From positions 1-5,918 of the forward strand of contig USNF01000040.1 of the NCBI GenBank assembly GCA_900555985.1: 5,918 nt of DNA. The letters run 5' to 3'. The first letter of the stretch is position 1; every line of letters starts with the position of its first letter. A program made the position numbers and the translations under genes. The notes beneath the pieces are model-generated. The model was not told where the DNA came from. It ran no database searches and worked only from the letters and a program-made list of their open reading frames with translations. This document shows, piece by piece, positions 1-5,855 of the stretch. Origin of the DNA: an uncultured Gemella sp. (lineage in GTDB: Bacteria; Bacillota; Bacilli; Staphylococcales; Gemellaceae).

Positions 1-1
1 A

Positions 2-298
2 ATAGGTAATGCATTTAAGTATTCACCAAGCGGGACAAAAATAGAAATAGTTGCCGAAATAAAAAATCAAGAATTATCTATTTCTATAATTGATGAAGGT
101 TGCGGTATAAAAGAAGAAGAGATTGATAATATTTTTAAAAGATTATACCGTGTTGAAGCATCAAGAAATATGAAAACAGGTGGTTATGGCTTAGGTTTGG
201 CAATAGCGAAACAGTTAGCCTTACAAATAAATGGAGACATATTGGTAGAAAGTGAATATGGTAAAGGAAGTAAATTTACTTTAATAATTAATTGTTAA
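2..298 (+). CDS. Sensor histidine kinase, C-terminal part of the ATP-binding domain (5' end outside window)
   Basis: The frame is open from the window edge to a TAA at 296-298 and gives 98 residues. They carry the ordered ATP-binding boxes of a two-component sensor kinase: the end of the N box (IGNAFKYS), the G1 box (DEGCGI), the F box (IFKRLYRVEASRN) and the G2 box (GGYGLGLAIAK), then the final strands of the GHKL fold (GDILVESEYGKGSKFTLII). The protein would autophosphorylate a histidine lying upstream of the window and pass the phosphate to a response regulator, probably encoded further upstream. The sensing domain, membrane segments and phospho-acceptor histidine are not visible, so the signal cannot be named. 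No strong terminator follows; the next gene has its own promoter at 409-437. The family call is secure, the specific kinase is not. Confidence 0.93.
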   Translation: MGNAFKYSPSGTKIEIVAEIKNQELSISIIDEGCGIKEEEIDNIFKRLYRVEASRNMKTGGYGLGLAIAKQLALQINGDILVESEYGKGSKFTLIINC

Positions 299-408
299 TA
301 CACTGAGTATACAAGGAAATCTTTGAATCAGATTTATTATTTTGAAAGAATAATTGGAATTAGATTTTTAGAAATTTTCAATATAAAAACATACAAATTT
401 TTTAAATT

Positions 409-437
409 TTGACAAAATAAATTTTTCACGGTATAAT
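409..437 (+). promoter_or_regulatory. Consensus sigma-A promoter of the CsoR-like gene
   Basis: TTGACA (409-414) and TATAAT (432-437) are both perfect matches to the vegetative consensus, with an ideal 17-bp spacer. The start codon at 464 lies 26 bases past the -10 box, so the leader is short and contains the ribosome binding site (GAGGAAAA, 451-458). Repressors of this family usually bind their own promoter, but I see no obvious GC-tract operator here. Promoter position is confident; regulation is not shown by the sequence. Confidence 0.85.
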
Positions 438-463
438 GAAAAAAATTTACGAGGAAAATAAAT

Positions 464-721
464 ATGGCAAATTCAAAGTATATTACACGTCTTAAGCGCT
501 CAGAAGGGCAACTAATAGGGATTTAAAAAATGATAGAAGAAGAGAGAGATTGTATTGATATAATAACTCAATTAAGTGCAGTTCGTTCAAGTGTTGATCG
601 TGTTATTGAGTTACTAATAACAGAAAATCTTATGGAATGTATTAATAATCTTTTAGAAAATCCTGTAGAACAGAAAGAAAAAACAGAAAAAGCTATAAAA
701 TATATAGTAAAGAGTAAATAG
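464..721 (+). pseudogene. CsoR/DUF156-family repressor (CstR-like), interrupted by an in-frame TAA
   Basis: From the ATG at 464, 20 residues (with TRLKRSEGQ, the first-helix signature of the family) run to a TAA at 524-526. Reading continues in the same frame with KMIEEERDC, TQLSAVRSSVDRV and ENLMEC to the stop at 719-721. Apart from that one codon the 85-codon frame has normal length and full similarity, so a single nonsense change explains it, for example AAA, CAA or GAA to TAA. CsoR-type repressors are all-helical tetramers that leave DNA when they bind Cu(I) or react with persulfide. Counting the stop as codon 21, Cys30 and Cys59 have the family's usual 29-residue spacing, but the His ligand of copper sensors, four residues before the second Cys, is Asn55. 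This resembles the persulfide sensor CstR more than CsoR. An ATG at 530, three bases after the stop, could allow re-initiation, yielding 63 residues without the basic first helix. It may therefore be inactive, a truncated product, or a sequencing error. Confidence 0.85.
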
Positions 722-731
722 TTTAAAAAAG

Positions 732-768
732 CCTTGTTCCTGAATAATCTTAGGAACAAGGATTTTTT
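732..768 (+). terminator. Intrinsic terminator after the CsoR-like gene
   Basis: A perfect 10-bp stem (CCTTGTTCCT at 732-741 with AGGAACAAGG at 752-761), a 10-base loop and a T6 run at 763-768 form a standard rho-independent terminator, 10 bases after the stop codon. An A6 run at 725-730 on the other side would give a U-tract on the minus strand too, but no minus-strand gene is nearby. Its tight placement suggests that the repressor gene was a single-gene transcript. Confidence 0.92.
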
Positions 769-813
769 GATAGTGAAATCTATACCAAGACTACTCAAAG
801 GAAAATTTTTAGC

Positions 814-929
814 AGGAGGTAGATGAATTGTCAAAAATGTTAATTATAATCAGAAAATCAAAACTAGCTTATGAATTATTTTAAAACAAAGATGATTTAG
901 AAATTTTATTTATAGTTCCTAACTTCTAA
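814..929 (+). pseudogene. Possible decayed gene start with strong RBS and internal stop
   Basis: AGGAGGT at 814-820 is a full Shine-Dalgarno sequence with no intact gene behind it. Seven bases on, a TTG at 828 opens a frame of 18 codons (MSKMLIIIRKSKLAYELF), interrupted by TAA at 882-884 and continuing in frame for 14 codons (NKDDLEILFIVPNF) to TAA at 927-929. The alternation of hydrophobic strands and charged residues looks like former protein-coding sequence. The MSKMLIII start is reminiscent of the first strand of a Rossmann-fold FAD/NAD enzyme, but the glycine motif that should follow is missing, so I do not assign a family. An ATG at 823 gives only MNCQKC and sits too close to the Shine-Dalgarno sequence. 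This lies in the 316-base stretch 722-1037 without an intact gene; the rest of that stretch holds only the terminator at 732-768 and the promoter at 957-985. Confidence 0.3.
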
Positions 930-956
930 CTAGAATAATATTTCTGTAATTTTAGT

Positions 957-985
957 TTGAAATTTTTATTAACAGCTAGTAAAAT
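957..985 (+). promoter_or_regulatory. Probable sigma-A promoter of the yhaM operon
   Basis: TTGAAA (957-962), a 17-bp spacer and TAAAAT (980-985) each differ from consensus by one base. The yhaM start at 1038 follows 52 bases later. This is the best-scoring pair by eye in the gap between the repressor terminator and yhaM, and it is the natural promoter for the three genes that follow. Confidence 0.6.
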
Positions 986-1037
986 AGTATAAGAGCAGTT
1001 AGTATTAAATATATAAGAAAATTTTAGGAGGGATAAG

Positions 1038-1988
1038 ATGTATATAAATGAATTTAAAACCGATCAAGAAGTACATATGTTTTTCTTATTGGATAATGTA
1101 GTAAGAGGTATAGCTACTAGTGGTAAACCTTACTTAACATTATATTTAAAAGATAAAACAGGATCTATTGATGGTAAAATTTGGGAAGTTAAAGAAGAAG
1201 ATACTGAAAATTTAAAAGCTGGAATAATGGTATTTATAGAAGGAACGGTTTTAGATTATAGAGGAAAATTACAGCTAAAAATAAAAAATTATAGATTAGC
1301 AAATGATAGTGATTCAATTGATATCCAAGACTATATTCAAACAGCTCCATTACCAAAAGAAATCATGATTAGTGAGTTGAATGACTTTTTAAAGGAAATC
1401 AGTAATCAAAAATTAAAATCAGTAACGATTGAATTGTTAAATAAATATAAAACACAATTTGTAAGTTATCCTGCTGCAAAATCAATGCACCATGATTTCT
1501 ATTCTGGATTAATTTACCATACGATAACAATGCTAAAAATTGCTAAATCACTAGTTGGAATTTACCCATCATTGAATAAAGATTTATTATATAGTGGTAT
1601 AATTCTACATGATTTAGGGAAAACTATAGAGTTAAGTGGTCCAATAGGCACTTCGTATACTTTAGAAGGAGAATTACTAGGACATATAGTTATTATGAGT
1701 GATGAAGTTTCTAAAACAGCTGAGAAGTTAGGTATAGAAGGTGAAGAAATTATTTTACTTCGCCATATTATACTTGCTCATCACGGAAAATATGAATTTG
1801 GTTCACCAAAATTACCTATGGTTAAAGAGGCAGAAATTATTAATTTTATAGACAATATTGATGCTCGTATGATGATGTTTGATAAAAACTTATCAAATGT
1901 AGAACCAGGAACTTTCAGTGATAAGTTATTTGGTTTAGAAGGCAGACATTTTTATGTACCTTCATATGATGTGAAAGAAAATAAATAA
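1038..1988 (+). CDS. yhaM: 3'-5' exoribonuclease YhaM
   Basis: The 316-residue product matches the usual length of YhaM, a cytoplasmic exonuclease of Firmicutes that trims RNA (and single-stranded DNA) from the 3' end and contributes to mRNA turnover and 3'-end maturation. Residues about 12-90 form an OB-fold nucleic-acid binding domain (LYLKDKTGSIDGKIW, VFIEGTVLDYRGKLQLKI). Residues about 150-280 form an HD metal-dependent phosphohydrolase domain with His161 (GLIYHT), the His191-Asp192 pair (ILHDLGK), His216 (GHIVIM), His248-His249 (AHHGKYEFGSP) and Asp272/Asp275 (FIDNIDAR). All expected metal ligands are present, so it should be active. The ATG at 1038 has AGGAGG at 1026-1031 with 6-base spacing. 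It is first in a likely operon; the next gene starts 23 bases after its stop. In Bacillus subtilis yhaM is followed by prsA, but the protein here does not look like PrsA. Confidence 0.95.
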   Translation: MYINEFKTDQEVHMFFLLDNVVRGIATSGKPYLTLYLKDKTGSIDGKIWEVKEEDTENLKAGIMVFIEGTVLDYRGKLQLKIKNYRLANDSDSIDIQDYIQTAPLPKEIMISELNDFLKEISNQKLKSVTIELLNKYKTQFVSYPAAKSMHHDFYSGLIYHTITMLKIAKSLVGIYPSLNKDLLYSGIILHDLGKTIELSGPIGTSYTLEGELLGHIVIMSDEVSKTAEKLGIEGEEIILLRHIILAHHGKYEFGSPKLPMVKEAEIINFIDNIDARMMMFDKNLSNVEPGTFSDKLFGLEGRHFYVPSYDVKENK

Positions 1989-2011
1989 TAGGAGAATTTA
2001 AGGAAAATATT

Positions 2012-3070
2012 ATGAATAAAACAGTTAAATATATTTTAGGTTTTGTAGCTATTTTTGTGGCTGCAGTAATTTGTGTTTTTGGTATTATTAAGTATGAGGA
2101 ATCGCAGGAAGTATCAACTTCTAATAATAGTGAAAACTTAGGAAGTGTAGATGGTAAAAATTTAGATAAGGAAACTACAGTGGTTGTAGAGAAAATACGT
2201 ACAATTACTGATTTAGATACATTAAAATCAGAATTAGGCATACCTCAAGAAACTATAGCTGAGTTAAAAAACTTCGCTCCAACTGTTAGTTATACAGTGG
2301 ATAGTAGTAATGGAAGTACTAAAATCTACCTAAGACAAGGTGGACATATTTCAAATAATAAGATTGTAGGAAAAAATGAATTAATAGGTGCATACGATGT
2401 AAAAGATGGGAAATTAACACCTGTTAATGAAGATCTTAAAAAAGTTTCATCAAAAATAGATTCTAGTAAATTAAAATGGACTGATTTAAATCTAAAAAAT
2501 ACTAACCATAATAAATCTGCAGCAAAAGAAATTATGAAAAAATATTTCTTCGTAACACATGGAGGAAGAAAATTAGAGCCAGTTGCATTATTTGGTTATC
2601 TAGTTGATATAAATAAAAATGTCACTGTTAGTGGAAAAGATTATCATGTAACTAAAATGTCCCTAGCTGAGTTAACAGATGTTTATAATACAGCATATAA
2701 GGATACATATAATGCGGATGATGTATATAAAGATGTACAATCATTGAAAAATATAAAATATAGAGAAGTAGACGATAGTTATTCAGGTAATGAAGATAAG
2801 TATAATAATTCTCTTGTATTAGGAGAAACAGTATTCTTTAAAAAAGATAAAGTTTATATAACAGGAATGGGAGGAATTGGTGGAGCAACTCAATTTACAC
2901 CCGCTGATGAAAGTAGTTGGACTACTGAGGGGGATAGATTAATAGTTCCAATTAAGAATTCATCTACAAATAGTGTTGCAGGTAAATATATACTACGTTT
3001 GAATGATAAGCAATATAAAGGTGGAGAATCTCGCTCTAAATATTATATAGAGAGTATAGAACTGAACTAA
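2012..3070 (+). CDS. Unrecognised membrane-anchored extracytoplasmic protein (352 aa)
   Basis: I do not recognise this protein. Residues 1-7 carry two lysines and residues about 8-27 form one hydrophobic segment, followed by a Ser/Asn-rich linker (about 31-50). This is an N-terminal anchor with the remaining ~300 residues outside the membrane. Cys21 is the only cysteine and lies inside the hydrophobic segment after A-V-I, a poor lipobox, so a transmembrane anchor is more likely than a lipoprotein. Residues about 60-86 look helical, and 92-130 look like beta strands (VSYTVD, TKIYLRQGG, ELIGAYDVKDGKL). Residues 170-250 hold a conserved-looking core (YFFVTHGG, PVALFGYLVDI). The C-terminus has more strands (RLIVPIK, KYILRLN, YYIESIEL), preceded by a glycine-rich stretch (TGMGGIGGATQF, 284-295). 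The ribosome binding site is modest (AAGGAA, 2000-2005). It sits between yhaM and an LD-carboxypeptidase gene one base downstream, so a cell-envelope role is possible but is inference only. Confidence 0.85.
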   Translation: MNKTVKYILGFVAIFVAAVICVFGIIKYEESQEVSTSNNSENLGSVDGKNLDKETTVVVEKIRTITDLDTLKSELGIPQETIAELKNFAPTVSYTVDSSNGSTKIYLRQGGHISNNKIVGKNELIGAYDVKDGKLTPVNEDLKKVSSKIDSSKLKWTDLNLKNTNHNKSAAKEIMKKYFFVTHGGRKLEPVALFGYLVDINKNVTVSGKDYHVTKMSLAELTDVYNTAYKDTYNADDVYKDVQSLKNIKYREVDDSYSGNEDKYNNSLVLGETVFFKKDKVYITGMGGIGGATQFTPADESSWTTEGDRLIVPIKNSSTNSVAGKYILRLNDKQYKGGESRSKYYIESIELN

Positions 3071-3071
3071 T

Positions 3072-3929
3072 ATGTTAGATATAAATAATAAAGTGGCTTT
3101 AGTAGTTTGTTCTAATGGTAAAGCTCGAGAAGATAAAATTAAATTAGATAAATTAGAAAAAACATTATTAGACTTAGGATTAGTCCCAGTTTATAGTAAT
3201 TATTTATATAAAGATGAATTTGGTAGAAGTGCTAGTGCTGAAGTTCGTGCTCAAGAGCTAATGAAATTTTTTAGTGATAAAAGTATAAAGGCAATTTTTG
3301 ATATCTCGGGTGGAGATCTTTCTAATGAAATATTAGATTATTTAGACTATGATATTATTAAAAAGCATATTAAACCATTTTTTGGATATAGTGATTTAAG
3401 TGTAGTATTAAATGCAATAACAGCAAAAACAGGAGAACCTACTTATTTATATCAAATATTGAATATTACTGGAAATGAAGATATAAAAGATAGTTTTAAG
3501 AAAACAATGATGTATAATGAACCAGATTTAACAAATATATCATGGGAATTTTTTCAAGGTGAAGAAATTAGTGGAATAGTTGCAGGTGGAAATATTAGGT
3601 GTTTTCTTAAACTAGCGGGCACTCAGTATTTTCCAGATTTAGAAAATAGAGTATTATTTTTAGAAGGACTAGGTACAACAGTAGAATCATTAATTACTCA
3701 TCTAACTCAATTAAAACAAATGGGTGTTTTTGATAAAATTTCAGGTTTATTACTTGGAACTTTTACTAATATTGAAAAAATATATAATAAAAATGATATT
3801 TATAGTATAGTCAAAGATTTTATAGCTAAAAATTTACCAGTAGCTAAGACAAGTGAAGTAGGGCATGATATAAATTCTAAAATGATTACTATAGGTGGTA
3901 GAATAAATATAAAAAAACTTTCAGAGTAA
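3072..3929 (+). CDS. S66-family peptidase: LD-carboxypeptidase / MccF-like
   Basis: The 285 residues show the layout of S66 serine peptidases: an N-terminal strand (KVALVVCSNGKA), a conserved segment (ISGGDLSNEILDYLDYD, 78-94), the nucleophile in GYSD (Ser107), then GGN (172-174), LAGTQYFPDLENRVLFLEG with Glu198, and VGHD with His265. The Ser-Glu-His triad is complete. Family members either cleave the L-Lys/D-Ala bond in recycled cell-wall tetrapeptides (LdcA) or hydrolyse amide-linked toxic aminoacyl-nucleotides (MccF). The GG-x3-SN pattern in place of the RGG common in LdcA leans towards the MccF side, but the two cannot be separated from sequence reading alone. There is no signal peptide, so it acts in the cytoplasm. 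The start lies one base after the upstream stop codon and has no clear Shine-Dalgarno sequence, so translation is probably coupled to the preceding gene. Its last codons and stop lie inside the downstream terminator. Confidence 0.88.
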   Translation: MLDINNKVALVVCSNGKAREDKIKLDKLEKTLLDLGLVPVYSNYLYKDEFGRSASAEVRAQELMKFFSDKSIKAIFDISGGDLSNEILDYLDYDIIKKHIKPFFGYSDLSVVLNAITAKTGEPTYLYQILNITGNEDIKDSFKKTMMYNEPDLTNISWEFFQGEEISGIVAGGNIRCFLKLAGTQYFPDLENRVLFLEGLGTTVESLITHLTQLKQMGVFDKISGLLLGTFTNIEKIYNKNDIYSIVKDFIAKNLPVAKTSEVGHDINSKMITIGGRINIKKLSE

Positions 3930-3951
3930 TTAAATTACTCTGAAAGTTTTT
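3913..3951. terminator. Bidirectional intrinsic terminator between convergent genes
   Basis: An 18-bp perfect inverted repeat (arms 3913-3930 and 3934-3951) has a 3-base loop (TAA). The core pairing is CTTTCAGAGTAAT with ATTACTCTGAAAG, and the outer A/T pairs supply a U-tract on either strand (T5 on plus, T7 on minus from A7 at 3911-3917). It overlaps the last codons and TAA (3927-3929) of the peptidase gene and lies 9 bases from the stop codon of the minus-strand gene at 3960, so it can end both transcripts. Confidence 0.93.
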
Positions 3952-3959
3952 AATATTAT

Positions 3960-4823
3960 TTATAGGTTATACCATTTAGAAATGGCTTGAGTACCGTTAG
4001 TATTTCTTACTTCTTCTTCTAATTCATTATATAGTTTATAAGCAACTTCTAATCCTGGTAGTGTAATATTCATTCTTTCACATTCTTCAAGTGCTAGACG
4101 CATATCTTTTATAAAGTGATGAATAAAGAATCCAGGTTTAAAGTCATTTTTAAGAATTCTTGGTCCATAAGATGTCATAGAGAAGCTTCCTCCTGACCCA
4201 GTTGAAACAGTTTTGAAGAAATCTTCTAAATTTAGTCCTACTTCTTTAGCAAATTTAAAACTTTCTGCAACGGAAATCATAGTAGTAGCAATTGCTATTT
4301 GATTTGCAAGTTTTGCATATTGTCCTTTTCCAGCTTCTCCGAAATAAGTAATGTTTTTACCTAAGTGTTGAACAAGTGGTAGTACTTTTTCCTCATAAAC
4401 TTTTTTATCTCCACCAACCATTATTGATAATGTACCATTTTTTGCACCGATATCTCCACCTGTTACTGGTAAATCTAGTGCACTAGCACCAACTTTAGCA
4501 AATTCTTCGCTAATTTTTTTAGCAATAGTAGGTGAAGAAGTAGTCATATCAACAAATACTTGTCCTTCTTTAGCAGTAGTAATTAAGCCGTCGCTTCCTA
4601 GATAAACACCTTCAACATCTTTAGGGTAACCTACCATTGTAAAAACAACATCCGCATTAAGTGGGGCATCTTTTATCTCAGTAAGTAGTTTAGCACCTCG
4701 ATTAACTAGTTTTTCTGTTTTTGAAACTGTACGATTATAAACATAAAGTTCATGACCTGCATCTAGTAGATGCCCAGCCATACTTTCTCCCATAACACCT
4801 GTACCAATCCATGCAATTTTCAT
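3960..4823 (-). CDS. YkwC-like NAD(P)-dependent beta-hydroxyacid dehydrogenase
   Basis: The 287-residue product is a full-length member of the 3-hydroxyisobutyrate dehydrogenase / tartronate-semialdehyde reductase family, which oxidises short 3-hydroxyacids or reduces the matching semialdehydes. The N-terminal Rossmann fold has GTGVMG (7-12), and Asn30-Arg31 follow the second strand, an arrangement that tends to favour NADP(H). The substrate-binding signature is DLPVTGGDIGAKNGT (117-131). The catalytic lysine is Lys171 in GQYAKLANQ, with Asn174 next to it, and the all-helical C-terminal half contains FIKDMRLALEE (237-247). The pattern recalls B. subtilis YkwC, including the GTQ-I near the end; the physiological substrate is not known to me. 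The start at 4823 has GGAGG (minus strand, 4832-4836) with 8-base spacing. It is a single-gene unit, convergent with the peptidase gene and divergent from menA. Confidence 0.92.
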   Translation of the reverse strand: MKIAWIGTGVMGESMAGHLLDAGHELYVYNRTVSKTEKLVNRGAKLLTEIKDAPLNADVVFTMVGYPKDVEGVYLGSDGLITTAKEGQVFVDMTTSSPTIAKKISEEFAKVGASALDLPVTGGDIGAKNGTLSIMVGGDKKVYEEKVLPLVQHLGKNITYFGEAGKGQYAKLANQIAIATTMISVAESFKFAKEVGLNLEDFFKTVSTGSGGSFSMTSYGPRILKNDFKPGFFIHHFIKDMRLALEECERMNITLPGLEVAYKLYNELEEEVRNTNGTQAISKWYNL

Positions 4824-4858
4824 AATGAAAGCCTCCGATTATTTATATTATATTTTTA

Positions 4859-4867
4859 ATTATATCA
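4859..4867 (-). promoter_or_regulatory. Extended -10 promoter of the dehydrogenase gene
   Basis: Read on the minus strand this is TGATATAAT, a perfect TATAAT (4859-4864) with the TG of an extended -10 element (TG at 4866-4867). No good -35 box stands 17 bp upstream, as expected for promoters relying on the TG. A second TATAAT on the same strand at 4847-4852 has only a poorly spaced TTTACA (20 bp) and is the weaker choice. The gene begins 35 bases downstream. Confidence 0.6.
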
Positions 4868-4881
4868 TATATTGTAAAATA

Positions 4882-4890
4882 TGTTATAAT
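4882..4890 (+). promoter_or_regulatory. Extended -10 promoter of menA
   Basis: TGTTATAAT is a perfect TATAAT (4885-4890) with the extended TG at 4882-4883. The -35 position (about 4862-4867, ATATCA) is poor and overlaps the opposing -10 element at 4859-4867. The TTG start codon of menA is 33 bases downstream of the box, leaving a leader of about 27 bases that holds only the ribosome binding site. Confidence 0.65.
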
Positions 4891-4923
4891 AATTTAGGTA
4901 ATAAAGATATTTAGGAGGTAGCT

Positions 4924-5826
4924 TTGAATAGAGGTAAAATAAAAGAGTTCTTTTTATGTACTAGACCGCACAGTTTTCCAGCAGCAATAGCGCCTGTATT
5001 ATTTGGATCAACATATGGATTGGTATATAGTAATGGTGTTTCATATTTGAAGTTCTCTTTATTTCTTATAGCGTGTTTACTTATACAAGCAGCAACTAAT
5101 TTATTTAATGAGTATTTCGATTATAAATATGGATTAGATAAAGTAGATTCTGAAGGTATTTCTGGTTCAATAGTAAAAGGTAAGTTAAGTGCAAAAGAAG
5201 TGATGAATGGAGCAATATTACTTTATATGGTTTCGTTAATTCTTGGTATAATATTAACATTAATGACAAGCTATTATATTTTTTTAGTAGGCATAATATG
5301 CATGTTGACAGGATATTTTTATACAGGTGGTGAGTATCCTATAGCGTATTCTCCTTTTGGAGAGATTGTTTCTGGGTTATTTATGGGTACAATTATTATT
5401 GCGCTAGCTTTTTATTTTCAAACAGGTTATATTAATATTGATATTTTATTAGTATCCTTACCGATATTTTTAATGATAGCAGCTATATTATTGGCTAACA
5501 ACATCCGAGATTTAGAAAATGACAAAGAATCGGGTAGAAGAACTTATGCTATATTAGTAGGAAGAGAAAATGCTATTAAGACACTAGCAGCTAGTTTTGT
5601 TTTAGTGTATTTATTAAATATAATTTTTTCAATTACTAAATATGGATCGATATCGTATTTACTAGTACTTGTAACAATACCATTAGCTATAAAAATTATA
5701 AAAGGCTTTAAGGATAACAATAATAATAAAACAATGGCACCATATATGCTACTGACAGCAAAATTAACAATTTTAATTGGATTTATAATGTCATTAGCAA
5801 ATATAATAAATATAATTTTAAAATAA
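4924..5826 (+). CDS. menA: 1,4-dihydroxy-2-naphthoate polyprenyltransferase (MenA, UbiA family)
   Basis: MenA is an integral membrane enzyme that joins 1,4-dihydroxy-2-naphthoate to a polyprenyl diphosphate with loss of CO2, giving demethylmenaquinone. The 300 residues have the family's usual length and about eight to nine hydrophobic helices. The start RPHSFPAAIAPVLFG (14-28) is typical of MenA. The two Asp-rich prenyl-diphosphate/Mg2+ motifs are present: NEYFDYKYGLD (62-72, Asp66 and Asp72) and NNIRDLENDKESGRR (192-206, Asp196 and Asp200). The start is TTG at 4924, supported by AGGAGG at 4913-4918 with 5-base spacing; no in-frame ATG lies nearer to that site. No other menaquinone gene is in the window. 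No clear terminator follows, and the next gene has its own promoter. The MenA call is strong; the prenyl chain length cannot be read. Confidence 0.93.
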   Translation: MNRGKIKEFFLCTRPHSFPAAIAPVLFGSTYGLVYSNGVSYLKFSLFLIACLLIQAATNLFNEYFDYKYGLDKVDSEGISGSIVKGKLSAKEVMNGAILLYMVSLILGIILTLMTSYYIFLVGIICMLTGYFYTGGEYPIAYSPFGEIVSGLFMGTIIIALAFYFQTGYINIDILLVSLPIFLMIAAILLANNIRDLENDKESGRRTYAILVGRENAIKTLAASFVLVYLLNIIFSITKYGSISYLLVLVTIPLAIKIIKGFKDNNNNKTMAPYMLLTAKLTILIGFIMSLANIINIILK

Positions 5827-5834
5827 ATTAAACT

Positions 5835-5855
5835 TGTCAACTTTTTTTGTTGACA
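5835..5855. repeat. Perfect inverted repeat overlapping a -35 box (candidate operator)
   Basis: TGTCAAC (5835-5841), seven T residues (5842-5848) and GTTGACA (5849-5855) form a perfect 7-bp inverted repeat with a 7-base centre. The right arm contains the TTGACA of the promoter at 5850-5878, so a dimeric repressor bound here would block RNA polymerase. It is unlikely to be a terminator of menA, since the T-run lies in the loop and the right arm is followed by CACCAG. I cannot name the regulator. Confidence 0.5.

Noticed and set aside
317..335. Small hairpin (AAATCT / AGATTT) after the histidine kinase gene as a terminator
   Set aside because: It has only six AT-rich pairs and no proper U-run after it, so it is too weak to call.
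524..526. Programmed readthrough or recoding of TAA in the CsoR-like gene
   Set aside because: No recoding signal is visible, the other genes use TAA or TAG as normal stops, and a point mutation is simpler.
568..834. Minus-strand open frame opposite the CsoR-like gene
   Set aside because: It is antisense to a clearly homologous repressor frame, crosses the terminator hairpin, and its residues resemble no family; I treat it as a shadow.
2069..2074. Cys21 of the unknown 352-residue protein as a lipoprotein lipobox
   Set aside because: The residues before it are A-V-I; the position just before Cys should be Gly, Ala or Ser, and the hydrophobic segment continues past the Cys.
1915..2241. Minus-strand open frame across the yhaM 3' end and the next gene
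   Set aside because: It runs opposite two well-supported plus-strand genes and has no ribosome binding site worth noting.
5544..5840. Minus-strand hydrophobic open frame opposite the menA 3' half
   Set aside because: Its hydrophobicity mirrors the AT-rich membrane helices of MenA on the other strand; there is no independent support.
5834..5840. TTGACAA on the minus strand as a -35 box for antisense transcription into menA
   Set aside because: No convincing TATAAT lies 16-18 bp away on that strand; the match is better explained as one arm of the palindrome.
5835..5855. The palindrome after menA as an intrinsic terminator
   Set aside because: The T-run is in the loop, and the stem is followed by CACCAG rather than a U-tract.
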